A stretch of DNA of 35,858 bases from a virus. Every line of letters starts with the position of its first letter. Within the stretch, counting starts at the first letter, position 1. Under the pieces are notes generated by a model. The model did no database searches. It saw only the letters and a program-made list of their open reading frames with translations, and was not told the origin of the DNA. The position numbers and the translations under genes were made by a program. Shown in pieces: positions 1 through 9,610 of this stretch. The stretch lies in IMG/VR virus record IMGVR_UViG_3300031251_000069, positions 1-35,858 of that record. One strand, given 5' to 3'.

Positions 1-228
1 GACGCCTGATGGTCTAGAAACGCCATCATTTGCTGCAAGGTTGTCTAAATATGGTGCACTAGCAGTCTTTATAAAGAATTGGTCTTTGATAGCAACTATA
101 AGATTAGCTAAGTTTTGGTCCGATTGACCAATGGCCGAAATTAATGCGTTCCAATTCTTGTTAGTCCTAGAATTAAAATGAGCAGGAAGAAGATCGTGAA
201 TTTGGTCTATTTTTGTTCTATTCTGCAT
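1..228 (-). CDS. Baseplate-associated protein, N-terminal part (runs off the window)
   Basis: An open frame starts at the ATG at 228-226 and is still open at base 1, giving about 76 residues. It begins MQNRTKIDQIHDLLPAHFN and contains QFFIKTASAPYLDNLA. This style of start (short helix, repeated 'I.Q', then 'FFIKTAS.PYLD.L') is what I associate with phage baseplate wedge proteins encoded next to J-like proteins. It lies two bases after the stop of the J-like gene, so the two are probably translated together. The C-terminal part is outside the window, so the exact wedge role is inferred from position only. Confidence 0.7.
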   Translation of the reverse strand, partial: MQNRTKIDQIHDLLPAHFNSRTNKNWNALISAIGQSDQNLANLIVAIKDQFFIKTASAPYLDNLAANDGVSRPSGV

Positions 229-230
229 AG

Positions 231-3200
231 TTAAGCAATCGATATCGAATCTGCGTTTATAATTGCCTTTTCGTTCTTAGCTAGCGTTATACTCTGTGTA
301 CTTGGAACTGGCTTAGTAAATACAACTGAGGCTACGCCATTAATTGGTTGAATGTCAGCAATAATCTGCGATAGAACAATAGGAGCACCAACATCAAGAC
401 TTTCAATGTAGTTAATTATAGTACTTTTGATGTTATTAGAGACATCTCCAAGATTAACGCCGGCATTAGTAATAACAGTAAGAGCTAGATTGACCTGGAA
501 TGGCAGAGGTGGTAATGTCTCGATGGCGCTTCCAACCGCACGCTGCCCTGGGAAATCAGTTGCATTTGGCTCAAATCCATCAACAATGCGCTGAACTTTT
601 TGGAGCAGGCCAGTGTAGTAAGTATATCCATCAACGCCAGTGACAATTGTGTTACTATAGCCGATCTTACCTAAGTGCGTTACACTAGACTTGTTGGCAG
701 GCGTAAACTTATAGCTTCTGCTCCAAGGAGTGATGTAGATGTTTCTCCAGTTATTGTTACCAGCATCCAACACTGAGTAATGAACTTCTCTAATAGTGTA
801 GAACTTGTTAGCAAGACTCTCAATGATATAGAAACCGTTCGTACTCACAGATAGTAGTGCTGTGTTTGCGGTCACTGCAGCAGGATTAATCACTCTTAGG
901 AAAGGAGTATAGTTAGATTCGGTACCATATTGAACGATTGTATAGCTACCAACATTGTTGACATTGAACCAATTTGGCTCAACTAGGTCCTGTACAAATA
1001 GTGTGTCACCTTGTACTACTGCATCGCCCTCGTAGATGGCAATGTCGCCTGCATTCTCAAGGAACACGCCTTGATCGTAGTCGATAGTCTCTCTGTAGAT
1101 AACACCGGCAGAAGAACCAGTTGAACCTGCATAGTTACCGCCAAGGTTAATTTGAGTAGCAAGTGCTGGATTCACATTATTGATGCTGATAACTTGTAGG
1201 TAATATGAGTCTGGGTCAGATTGCCCCTTCACCCAATCACCTACTTGAACATACTTGAACGTGCCTACTGGTCCAGTGATGTAGTTAGCGTTTGCTGTAA
1301 ATACAGCATCGAGTGTCTGGTTGTTCATTGGCCTGACAGTGTTGAGCTGATCTGAGCCTGATAAATTTATGAAAATGATAGAGTCATTATCTACCGCTAG
1401 CACTCTAAAACGGCCATTGTTGTTAGAGGCAAAAGTTGATCCACTGAGTACTAAGTAGTCATCTACAGCTACACCAACGTCTAAGAAACTTGGAGATTGT
1501 CCATTCTGTCTGTTCAGTCTCATCAATCCATTAAATTTGAGAGATTGTAGCCTATAGCGAGATTGCGTAAGCGTCGACTGGATTAGGGATGCGAACGTTG
1601 GGATCTCAGTGAAGTTAGGGCCGGTATATGCAAACGTCAACTGTGTTGCACTGATTACAGTGACGGTATAAACACCATCTAGCACGTTGGTGCTGTCACG
1701 TAATGAGATGCTGTTACCAGTGTTCAAGAAATGAGGGGTCAAGGTGTTCACTGTAACTACGTTTGCAGTACTGCTCAAGCTTGCTATTGTAACGTATGCA
1801 GCGTGTGCAGGTGTCCACTGTATGATTGGGGTTGGGCAGATTTGAATTGTGCCACTTCCGACAGCAGTAGAAGACATAGCAACACCAAATGGATTGACAA
1901 CATCTACATAGTTAGAACCAACGTTAACAGCAACGATTGGTAAGCCTGACACAGTGGCATCGCCAGATGGTTTAGCTTTATTCTGTTGTGCCCAGCCAGA
2001 TAGTGAACCAAATGCATAGATTAAATCACCTGGGTTTACATTGACAAGGTTTACTCCAACGCCTGAAGCTGTCCATCTCCATATAAAACCAGCAGGAATA
2101 GAGTATGAGGCTGATACATCGACAATTGTGAATAATGTTGAGGATCCGAAACCTGTGGTCTTAGCATTGTAGGCATATTCAATAGCATTTGTTACAGGGT
2201 TAATATTAGTTACAGTGATACTGTCTGAAGCTTGCAGACGGTTCAATCTAGCAACACCAGAATCGTTTTGCAAGAGCACTGTATCTCCAGCGACAAAGGT
2301 ATCTGGGAATGCTGGGACCTGTACTACAAGATAGCTGCCGCTACCGTCCGTAGCAACTTCAGATTCAGCCTCGAGATACATCTTGATCTGGTTACCGGTA
2401 CCACCAAGAATCTCTACTGCGCCTGCAGAACCAAGTTGCATTGACTTAATCTGAACATTTCTCCTGTCATCTGTAATGTCGACAGTGGCAACGATAGGAA
2501 GCTGAGATAGCGCAGGTTGTGTAAACTGATGATAAAGGTTTTGTACCGTTGTAGGAATGAGTTTGAATAACTCTCCGTTTGTAGCAGTGTCAAAGTTAGG
2601 GACTGTGTCCATTGAGTAGACAGAAGGTTGTACACCCTGAAGCAAGAATGGTGTCTTCATGGTGAAGTTGGGGTTAGGATTTTCAAATGACTTAACCCAG
2701 TTTGCTCCATCATACGCGCTGACGTAATTATTACCCGGAGTGAATCCATATGCTAATGTAGCGGAAGTTTCTTCCTGCGTTGCTTTAGCAATCGTTAGGG
2801 AACTTACTCCAACTGGTGTAGCAGACATTATAGAGCTAGCATTAATAGTCGTAGAGATATTAAGTGTAGAAGTTCCAACAAGGGGGAAGATATTGATGCC
2901 AGCAGGATTATTGATTACTTCTGGAGTAGCCAATGAACCTGAGGTAGATGATACTGCAAAACCAGAAGTTCCAGCGCTTGCGGCGTGTACATTTCCATTA
3001 AATGTGTTTGTTATAGTTACTACGTTGCCTACAACGCCTGGTGTTCCGAAAGATGGGTCGCCTGTTACGGCTTGCTGTATAGCTAAGGCAACTGTGTTTG
3101 CACTAGCTCCAGGACTTAAGTTATAAACTCTTATATTTCTATACGATCCGTCATATGGCTCAGATGCACCCTGATTACCGATGTCAAACCAAATAGACAC

Positions 3201-6200
3201 TGGACCACCATTATCGTAAACGATAAAGTATTTATCGGTTAGTGAATTATTATTGGTACCAACAACGCCAGAGCCACCAGATATGGCCGCTGCAATGATG
3301 TTTGCTGCTGAGCTGATTGTTACAGCTGCAGTGAGGGCAATCAAGCTGCCGTTAATTGTTCCACCAGAGGTATCTGTGATACTTGCGTGAGCTATGACAT
3401 TTCCGTTGAATGTACCAGCATGACCTGAATTTAGTGTAGCTGAAGAACCAACGATCCAATAAACGTTGGCAGCAGTTGCACCACCAGTTAGTGTAATAGT
3501 TGGTGCGCCACCTGCACCAGTTGTAAGAGTGCTTGAGCATTGAAAGATATATGTTCCTGCTCCATTTAAAGTTAGAGTTCCAGGTCCAGAAGCAGCCAAA
3601 TTAAACGTACCAGAGGCTTCTTTGTACACACCAGGTGTGTATGTGTGTCCGTCAAGGATAGCTGGTATAGCTGTAGCAGACATTGCATTCATTGACGTGA
3701 AAGCAGCTAAGGCATCAGATTGTGCTTGCTGTGCTACGGTGTTAGCAATATATTCTGTTCCAGAGTATGTTCCAGGTGGAAATCCTGTAATAGATGTTCC
3801 TGGATATAAACCTAAGTTACCAGTCAATACACTTGAACCAGAGTTGGTAACTGTTGAGGCACCCAACACAGCAAAACTTGCAGCTGTAGCTAGAGAAGAT
3901 GGTGAAGACATGAAGAACCCAGATGTGCCAACGCTAGCACTTGGTAATGCTCCATTTTGAACATTAGTGATTATTAAACTAGAACCACTAGTAGTTGCTG
4001 TGAATGCGCTGCTCTGATTGATGGTTTGAGCAATTTTAGTTGCAATAGTTGAAGCTGAGTCATTAGCTAAAATTGTACCAACCATTAGATAGCTGTTAGC
4101 TCCAACAGTAGGAGGAGCAGACGTACCATTCTCGTTGATCCATACAGCAACAGAGCCAGCTGTGTCATAGATTAGAAAATATGTTCCGTTGAGAGAACCA
4201 CTAGAATCAGCTATAGTGGTGAAACCATATGAAGTAGGAGTACCTAATATATCGGCAACAGTTGTAATCGTATTAACTTCTGGGGTTCCGGGTGTTGTTA
4301 CAGATGCACTAGGATTTAATACGCGGATAGTATTACCACTAATATTTTGTACACTGAACTGGCCGCTATTGGAGTTAGAGACACCAGAAGATAAAATAAC
4401 ACTTATTATGTCGCCAATTTGTACAGAGGCTAGTGTGCCAGCACTAAATGTGTAATCGTAATAGCTTCCGCTAGATGCAGCGCCGTTTGGAAAGTTTGTG
4501 GTCGTTGTAGGATATGGACCGTGTACAGTGATCGTGTTTCCAGTTGTGAGTGCAGTAGCTCTTGCAGGACCAGAACCAAAGAAATAGTTGAAGGTCGTAA
4601 ACGACGGCGTGTTAGAGAATGAAGTTAGCGCAGTCTGATTAGGGATAGAGGGATATTGCATGCTAAAGCGCAAGAATTCACCGTCTGGACCATACTCATT
4701 GGCTCTAACAATCATAGCACCGTTACCAGATCCTACACCACCAGAGGCATACCAGTTTCTAGCTCTAAACCACATGGCATAGTCACTGAAGTTGGTGCTG
4801 TTAATCGCCGTGCCCCAGACGTTGTTATTGCCAAAGTCAATACCTGGTTGATTGTCAGCGTCTGTAGCAGAGAGTTCTGTTGTAGTTGGGATGAAGGACC
4901 CAACGGATGAGTCTCCGCTTATGTATCCAGCTTCTGTTCCATTACCAGAGTTAACCTGACCGGTTCTAGCTAAAGGAATATTGATTGTATTATTTTGAGG
5001 ATTGTTGTCGATGACAACAGCGACAGTGTCTGTAGCAGATAGTTCTAGCGGCTTGACGATTTCGAATTGATCCCCAACAATGTTGTCGAGACTTGTTCTG
5101 GCTAGTGCTTCCTGTGTACCAACTTCATCACTGCCTAGAATAGCAGCTATACTCCTTAGTTGGTTCTTGTTGTTGCCTCTAGTAAACGATATAATACTAC
5201 TATAATCAATATGACTCGTATTAAGTTCGCCAGTAGACTGTAGCACCTCACTGTATGGTCCTGAGTATGGATATACATCGGGGATTGCATTAAGTGTTAA
5301 AACACCTTTAGAATCATCGAATACTTGTCTGTTAAGGAATGTATTCTTGTTGGTTGTTTGATCGATCTTGAAGTGCGTCAACAAGCTCTTGCTAGATACA
5401 ATAGAGGCAGTCAAAGGTGGGTTACCAAACAACGCTAAAGGCGTAGAGGTAAACAGCGCAATTGCATTGCTTCCCATAACAACAGGTATAGCGATCGAAC
5501 CACCGTTTTCGGTTGTAGATGTGATCTTAATTGAATTAGATTCAAATACTGTTGCTAGAACGTTGATGAGACTATTATTGATAGAGTTAACGATATCATT
5601 TAAAGACGCTACTGGAGGATTTGGCGTAAACGTACCAAGCCAAAGTTGAGGGTACCCATCGGTGGCAAAAGCTTGTATATCAGCAGGATCTGTGACAGAG
5701 ACAACTTGAGATGTAATACTAGGTGTACCCAAGTTACCAGCGTTGAGAACGTCAATATATGTGTCGGTTCCGGCAGTTGTGTGCGAGCCCTTGTCAATAA
5801 TTTTGAACAGACCGGTGTTGTTAGAAGCCAACCATCCAATAGATCTTTGTGTAATGTATACGAAGTCACCTGGCAATAAGGCAGGAAATGCTGTAAGCAA
5901 GTTAGACATGATTCTCATCACGTTAGTACTTGGATTGCTTATCGTAAGAGTTGAACCGATAGCTATATTAAGTGCACGCTGAGTACAAAAAGTAGAATCA
6001 GGGACAACAATCATCTGAGAGGCGCGACCAGAAGCATCAGAAGATACGTTGTAGTTGCCACTAGCAGTCACTGTTGAAATTACAAAGCCCTTAGTGTCTG
6101 CTGAGCCAGCTGTAATATTATCGCCAGCCTTAATAGTAGTAAGAATCTCTAAGTTGCCTGTTTGTCTATTAAGAATGAACTGACCAGTTTGACCTGTAGA

Positions 6201-7988
6201 CGTTGTGGTCTGTGTAGGAAAAAGTTGAGCTAGTAGTGAACCACCAAGAATTTTAAGCGATGAACTAGATCCACTTTGATTAGAGTTGATCTTCATTGTC
6301 TGATTTGATGTTGCAGTTGCAGTGATGCCCGCAAATTGCTGATTGAATGCTGTCACCCATTCAGCTAGAGTGAGAGATGTAAAAGTCGATGCTCCTGGGA
6401 AATTACTTAAGTTAAACGCCCTGTCTTGTTGTGGCGTTCCATCTACTGAGATAACTAAGTCTCCTGGACTAGTAACATTCCAAGAACCAAATGTGGTTGT
6501 CTCGACTTGAGCGCTGATGGTTTTTTCTTTTAAACGCGTACTGTTCTGATATAGAGCGATAAATGAGAACTGAGCAGTTGGAAACTGTAAAATTGAGTTA
6601 GCATATAAAGTAGCATTGTCAGTTGCTTGTAGTGTAGCTACCTGGATGATTTCTGCATCCCATACATTCGGATACAAAAGAATGTTGGTCGAATTGTTGG
6701 TTAATCTAGCACTAAAAATTGTTGCTTGTTTGTTAATAGCTACAACAACTTCACCTACTTGAGCAGAAGAGATATTTATAAAGTCAGTAGTAGTAAAAAC
6801 TACAGTTTGAGTAATACCATCCACAGAGACACTAAGTGTTGATCCATTAACAAGTGAGAAAGGTCCAATGGCAGCGTTAATGACCTGCGGTCTAGTTACT
6901 GGAAAGTTAGCCAGTTGTAAAAACTGCTCTTTTCCAGTAGCGTTCGTAAGTAGAGTATCCACTGACTGACCGGCATATGAAGGTTGAAAGCCTGTACCAT
7001 CATCGATGTAAAGAATGGAAGGTTGACCTAAACTAGGTGGCTCGGTGATTACGGCAGAAGCAACTTGTTTGTTATCTATAGAGTCAGATATGCCTCTAAC
7101 AGCTGCAAGGATAGCCGCCTCTGTTCCTCTAGCAAGTGTATTAGTGTAAGAGTTAATTCTGTCTCTAAGTTCTTGATCTGTCTCTACGTCAGTACCACCG
7201 ATGAAGGCAGAAGTATTAGTAACTACTGCTCCTACAAAAGGAGAAGTATTAAACTGTGTTATTGTATTGACTGGCGCATTACTAATAGAGCCAGCCTTAA
7301 TAGCAATAGCAGCTATATTGTTAACTATAGTTTCACCAGCTGGCAGGATAGCATCCCTAAGAATGCTGAAATCGATCTCAGGGTTCTGATTATTGGCAGG
7401 GATCTTGACGATCGTACCTGCTGCAATAATGCGATCTGGTTGTCCCTGGGAGTTTACAATAGTGTCCGAGATGAGATGATTGTTCTGCAGGGCAGATGAA
7501 AGATTGATCTGAGAATAGGTTGGAAACACGGTGATAGAACTATAAGGAATAGGACCTTCAAATGAGGTCGTTCCCCTGCCAATGTACAAGGTTCCTGAAT
7601 TTGTCCAACCTGTGGTGTTGTTAACGTATAGTACGGTCTGACTAGCAATAGGTGGTGGCTTGAGGATATATAAGCTAGTACTTTGCAACTTAATACCAGA
7701 ATTAGAGATGCTGACATTGCCGGAAGCCTGCGTTGCCGCATAGCGTGTCAAGCCGTAGTCAGCCGCTCTATTATTTAAGTCACTACCAGAAACAGTAGCA
7801 ATATTAAGCAAGTTGAGTAGACTTAATATTGCAGCATTGTTCTCAAAGTCATTAGCTGCAGCGGCTTCAAGAAGAGTAAGAAGGACAGAGCCTTGATTGA
7901 CATCGTTCAACGGGGTGTTCGCAATTATGGTGCGAATCATGGCTCCCAGGAATTGGTTATAACTCTGTATTTTAATGTTTGATGCCAT
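231..7988 (-). CDS. Giant baseplate J-like protein with internal ice-binding-like (DUF3494) domain, 2585 aa
   Basis: J-like proteins form the wedge ring of contractile tails. Residues 1-100 have the family start (DVNQGSVLLTLLEA, then AADYGLTRYAAT), and residues 268-335 carry the central segment ETDQELRDRINSYTNTLARG...YIDDGTGF. The C-terminal 140 residues (from TGVDGYTYYTGLLQKVQRIV) look like the usual J C-terminus. About 2100 residues of Thr/Ser/Asn/Gly-rich beta modules are inserted between these ends. They include a DUF3494 domain (about 1362-1572) flanked by two copies of one module (about 1262-1362 and 1576-1686). Typical J-like proteins are a few hundred residues long, so this is a greatly expanded form. 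The inserts probably decorate the baseplate and may bind host surface glycans, which is inference. The gene follows the gp25-like gene by 27 bases and precedes another baseplate gene by 2 bases. Confidence 0.88.
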   Translation of the reverse strand: MASNIKIQSYNQFLGAMIRTIIANTPLNDVNQGSVLLTLLEAAAANDFENNAAILSLLNLLNIATVSGSDLNNRAADYGLTRYAATQASGNVSISNSGIKLQSTSLYILKPPPIASQTVLYVNNTTGWTNSGTLYIGRGTTSFEGPIPYSSITVFPTYSQINLSSALQNNHLISDTIVNSQGQPDRIIAAGTIVKIPANNQNPEIDFSILRDAILPAGETIVNNIAAIAIKAGSISNAPVNTITQFNTSPFVGAVVTNTSAFIGGTDVETDQELRDRINSYTNTLARGTEAAILAAVRGISDSIDNKQVASAVITEPPSLGQPSILYIDDGTGFQPSYAGQSVDTLLTNATGKEQFLQLANFPVTRPQVINAAIGPFSLVNGSTLSVSVDGITQTVVFTTTDFINISSAQVGEVVVAINKQATIFSARLTNNSTNILLYPNVWDAEIIQVATLQATDNATLYANSILQFPTAQFSFIALYQNSTRLKEKTISAQVETTTFGSWNVTSPGDLVISVDGTPQQDRAFNLSNFPGASTFTSLTLAEWVTAFNQQFAGITATATSNQTMKINSNQSGSSSSLKILGGSLLAQLFPTQTTTSTGQTGQFILNRQTGNLEILTTIKAGDNITAGSADTKGFVISTVTASGNYNVSSDASGRASQMIVVPDSTFCTQRALNIAIGSTLTISNPSTNVMRIMSNLLTAFPALLPGDFVYITQRSIGWLASNNTGLFKIIDKGSHTTAGTDTYIDVLNAGNLGTPSITSQVVSVTDPADIQAFATDGYPQLWLGTFTPNPPVASLNDIVNSINNSLINVLATVFESNSIKITSTTENGGSIAIPVVMGSNAIALFTSTPLALFGNPPLTASIVSSKSLLTHFKIDQTTNKNTFLNRQVFDDSKGVLTLNAIPDVYPYSGPYSEVLQSTGELNTSHIDYSSIISFTRGNNKNQLRSIAAILGSDEVGTQEALARTSLDNIVGDQFEIVKPLELSATDTVAVVIDNNPQNNTINIPLARTGQVNSGNGTEAGYISGDSSVGSFIPTTTELSATDADNQPGIDFGNNNVWGTAINSTNFSDYAMWFRARNWYASGGVGSGNGAMIVRANEYGPDGEFLRFSMQYPSIPNQTALTSFSNTPSFTTFNYFFGSGPARATALTTGNTITVHGPYPTTTTNFPNGAASSGSYYDYTFSAGTLASVQIGDIISVILSSGVSNSNSGQFSVQNISGNTIRVLNPSASVTTPGTPEVNTITTVADILGTPTSYGFTTIADSSGSLNGTYFLIYDTAGSVAVWINENGTSAPPTVGANSYLMVGTILANDSASTIATKIAQTINQSSAFTATTSGSSLIITNVQNGALPSASVGTSGFFMSSPSSLATAASFAVLGASTVTNSGSSVLTGNLGLYPGTSITGFPPGTYSGTEYIANTVAQQAQSDALAAFTSMNAMSATAIPAILDGHTYTPGVYKEASGTFNLAASGPGTLTLNGAGTYIFQCSSTLTTGAGGAPTITLTGGATAANVYWIVGSSATLNSGHAGTFNGNVIAHASITDTSGGTINGSLIALTAAVTISSAANIIAAAISGGSGVVGTNNNSLTDKYFIVYDNGGPVSIWFDIGNQGASEPYDGSYRNIRVYNLSPGASANTVALAIQQAVTGDPSFGTPGVVGNVVTITNTFNGNVHAASAGTSGFAVSSTSGSLATPEVINNPAGINIFPLVGTSTLNISTTINASSIMSATPVGVSSLTIAKATQEETSATLAYGFTPGNNYVSAYDGANWVKSFENPNPNFTMKTPFLLQGVQPSVYSMDTVPNFDTATNGELFKLIPTTVQNLYHQFTQPALSQLPIVATVDITDDRRNVQIKSMQLGSAGAVEILGGTGNQIKMYLEAESEVATDGSGSYLVVQVPAFPDTFVAGDTVLLQNDSGVARLNRLQASDSITVTNINPVTNAIEYAYNAKTTGFGSSTLFTIVDVSASYSIPAGFIWRWTASGVGVNLVNVNPGDLIYAFGSLSGWAQQNKAKPSGDATVSGLPIVAVNVGSNYVDVVNPFGVAMSSTAVGSGTIQICPTPIIQWTPAHAAYVTIASLSSTANVVTVNTLTPHFLNTGNSISLRDSTNVLDGVYTVTVISATQLTFAYTGPNFTEIPTFASLIQSTLTQSRYRLQSLKFNGLMRLNRQNGQSPSFLDVGVAVDDYLVLSGSTFASNNNGRFRVLAVDNDSIIFINLSGSDQLNTVRPMNNQTLDAVFTANANYITGPVGTFKYVQVGDWVKGQSDPDSYYLQVISINNVNPALATQINLGGNYAGSTGSSAGVIYRETIDYDQGVFLENAGDIAIYEGDAVVQGDTLFVQDLVEPNWFNVNNVGSYTIVQYGTESNYTPFLRVINPAAVTANTALLSVSTNGFYIIESLANKFYTIREVHYSVLDAGNNNWRNIYITPWSRSYKFTPANKSSVTHLGKIGYSNTIVTGVDGYTYYTGLLQKVQRIVDGFEPNATDFPGQRAVGSAIETLPPLPFQVNLALTVITNAGVNLGDVSNNIKSTIINYIESLDVGAPIVLSQIIADIQPINGVASVVFTKPVPSTQSITLAKNEKAIINADSISIA
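2931..3263 (-). repeat. Duplicated beta module, copy 2 (downstream of the DUF3494 domain in the protein)
   Basis: Residues about 1576-1686 contain LTDKYFIVYDNGGPVSIWF, then NTVALAIQQAVTGDPSF, then VVTITNTFNGN and SAGTSGFAVSS. It aligns with copy 1 along its length, so the DUF3494 domain sits between two members of a tandem module duplication. Confidence 0.75.
3273..3905 (-). other. DUF3494 (ice-binding-like) domain inside the J-like protein, canonical order
   Basis: Residues about 1362-1572 of the J-like protein follow the DUF3494 pattern in the usual order. First comes ASFAVLGASTVTNSGSS, then GNLGLYPGTSITGFPPGT, then a helix (AQQAQSDALAAF). Next are the TPGVY strand, LTLNGAGTYIFQCSSTLTTG, the ATAANVYWIVGSSATLNSG core and GGTINGSLIALTAAVTI. 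In known proteins this fold is an irregular beta-helix with an ice- or ligand-binding face and is best known from psychrophile ice-binding proteins and bacterial adhesins. Ice binding is not implied here; a surface-adhesion role is equally possible. A second, permuted copy is in the tail sheath. Confidence 0.85.
3905..4205 (-). repeat. Duplicated beta module, copy 1 (upstream of the DUF3494 domain in the protein)
   Basis: Residues about 1262-1362 of the J-like protein contain LNGTYFLIYDTAGSVAVWI, then a helix ASTIATKIAQTINQSSAF, then LIITNVQNGALPSASVGTSG. The same order and many identical residues recur after the DUF3494 domain (about 2931-3263). The boundaries are approximate. Confidence 0.75.
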
Positions 7989-8015
7989 CGCTACTCTATT
8001 CTACTCTGAACTACA

Positions 8016-9608
8016 TTAAGTGTAGTTCACAGAAAAACTGATTGGTATCACTTGATTCCCGCCAGCCAACCTAACACTCATCTCAATCACTATCACTGCG
8101 GCTCCAGTTGAGCCCGCCACATAGTCGATGCTCAAAGATTCGATCCTATCGAATCTACTGTCCTGGTTAACTTGATTTATTATAGAACTAGTGATAGCTG
8201 TCTTAACTGAGGCTAGATTGTTGTTTTTATTACCTATTACGCTCACCAAGCCAAATCCTTGGTGATATCTCAACTCTCCAAGTTCTGTTACTATCTTTAA
8301 CTTCATTGCTTGACTAGCATTCTGCAGACTATAACTTAAACTTAAGTCATTATTTGGAGTGAAAACTAAATCATCGTTATCGCCAATTAAGAGGTCTATG
8401 CCCATTCTTTTTTCATCTGTAGCGCTTTGAGCTAAAAACCAAGGAATAACATCTTGCCTTTGGTTTGGTAGAGGAGTTTGAGATGGTATTAGGATAAACA
8501 AAGAACTGTTGACTGTATCTGGTGCATACACTAAAACGGTAGCGCTGTCTGCAGTGGTGTATTGACTTAAGTTAGCAGCACCGTTAAGCGTTATTACAAG
8601 GTCATTGGTGATCTTGTTTATGTTGATGTTAGTTACATTTCTTTGGTTTGGAAACGGTATAGAATTTGACTGTAAAAAAACGGTCTGATTGACATAAAAT
8701 TTCTCACTATTGTCATTACCTTGAGCATCAGTTGCGGCTATGTTAATCTGGTTACCGTCTGCATTAGATTGTAGTGGAACCATCTGTCCTATCTCATCTA
8801 TGTAAGGAGGTTGTAAACCATTTGCTAAAGCAATGTCTATCCACTTATTTGGGTCGCCTAAGTACCTGGTAGCTAGTGACTCGAGATCATCACCGTACTG
8901 AAATCTTACTAGTTGGCCAGAGGAATACTGCCCAATGTTGACAGCTGGGTTATTGGCATTAGCTCTTGCAATAGCGAATGGATCTACGGCTGTATCAACA
9001 GCAAATAGGTTCGCTAAAATGAAATCTATTGTCTGCATAGATGCTTGAAGAGTTTCTAGGTACTCTACGTCTTGAACTTGTGCACTTGTTTGCGTCGCCA
9101 CAGCACTCCTGTTAAAGGTTTTATTATATGTGGTATCTGTCAAACCAAGTGTGTCCGCAAGACTGTCTCTATACACCATGATGGTATCTTGCAGTGCTAG
9201 GAAATCATTTCTAGTATACTGAGATACTGTGGTGGTAGCATTTGTAATGATGGTTTGCTCTTGAACAGTAAGGTTAATAGATTTGATAAATATATTGTCA
9301 AACACAGTATAAAACTTATAAAGTATGCTGGTGTTAGAAAGTGGATTAATGAGAGAAGCGTTGTTCCTCTGAATATCAACGAAGTCAGTAAATGCTATAA
9401 GTTGCGCAGCAAATAAGTCCGAAAATTGATATCCAGGTACAAGGGCTTGAAGGCCTGGTAGGATCATGTTCCAGTTTTGACTGAAGTATGTCCACCTAAG
9501 GGCAATAAGTTGCGGTACGTCAGTGAGAACCAGTGGATCACCTGTTTGAAGTTTGAACCAGAGATTGATGTTAGCTGTAGCTTGATAGGCTTGAGCAATA
9601 TTTGCCAT
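8016..9608 (-). CDS. Baseplate wedge protein with LysM-like segment and gp25-like C-terminal domain, 530 aa
   Basis: The protein has three visible parts. Residues 1-220 are largely helical with no motif I recognise. Residues about 232-280 resemble a LysM-like module as found in tail proteins (LVRFQYGDDLESLATRYLGD, then PNKWIDIALANGL). The C-terminal 130 residues resemble the gp25/lysozyme-like wedge family (GIDLLIGDNDDLVFTPNNDL, a helix, then ELGELRYHQGFGL). In contractile tails the gp25 protein helps dock the wedges to the sheath. Fusing these parts is less common than having separate genes. It lies 2 bases downstream of the preceding baseplate gene and 27 bases upstream of the J-like gene, in the same transcription unit. 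Confidence 0.78.
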   Translation of the reverse strand: MANIAQAYQATANINLWFKLQTGDPLVLTDVPQLIALRWTYFSQNWNMILPGLQALVPGYQFSDLFAAQLIAFTDFVDIQRNNASLINPLSNTSILYKFYTVFDNIFIKSINLTVQEQTIITNATTTVSQYTRNDFLALQDTIMVYRDSLADTLGLTDTTYNKTFNRSAVATQTSAQVQDVEYLETLQASMQTIDFILANLFAVDTAVDPFAIARANANNPAVNIGQYSSGQLVRFQYGDDLESLATRYLGDPNKWIDIALANGLQPPYIDEIGQMVPLQSNADGNQINIAATDAQGNDNSEKFYVNQTVFLQSNSIPFPNQRNVTNININKITNDLVITLNGAANLSQYTTADSATVLVYAPDTVNSSLFILIPSQTPLPNQRQDVIPWFLAQSATDEKRMGIDLLIGDNDDLVFTPNNDLSLSYSLQNASQAMKLKIVTELGELRYHQGFGLVSVIGNKNNNLASVKTAITSSIINQVNQDSRFDRIESLSIDYVAGSTGAAVIVIEMSVRLAGGNQVIPISFSVNYT

Positions 9609-9610
9609 AA

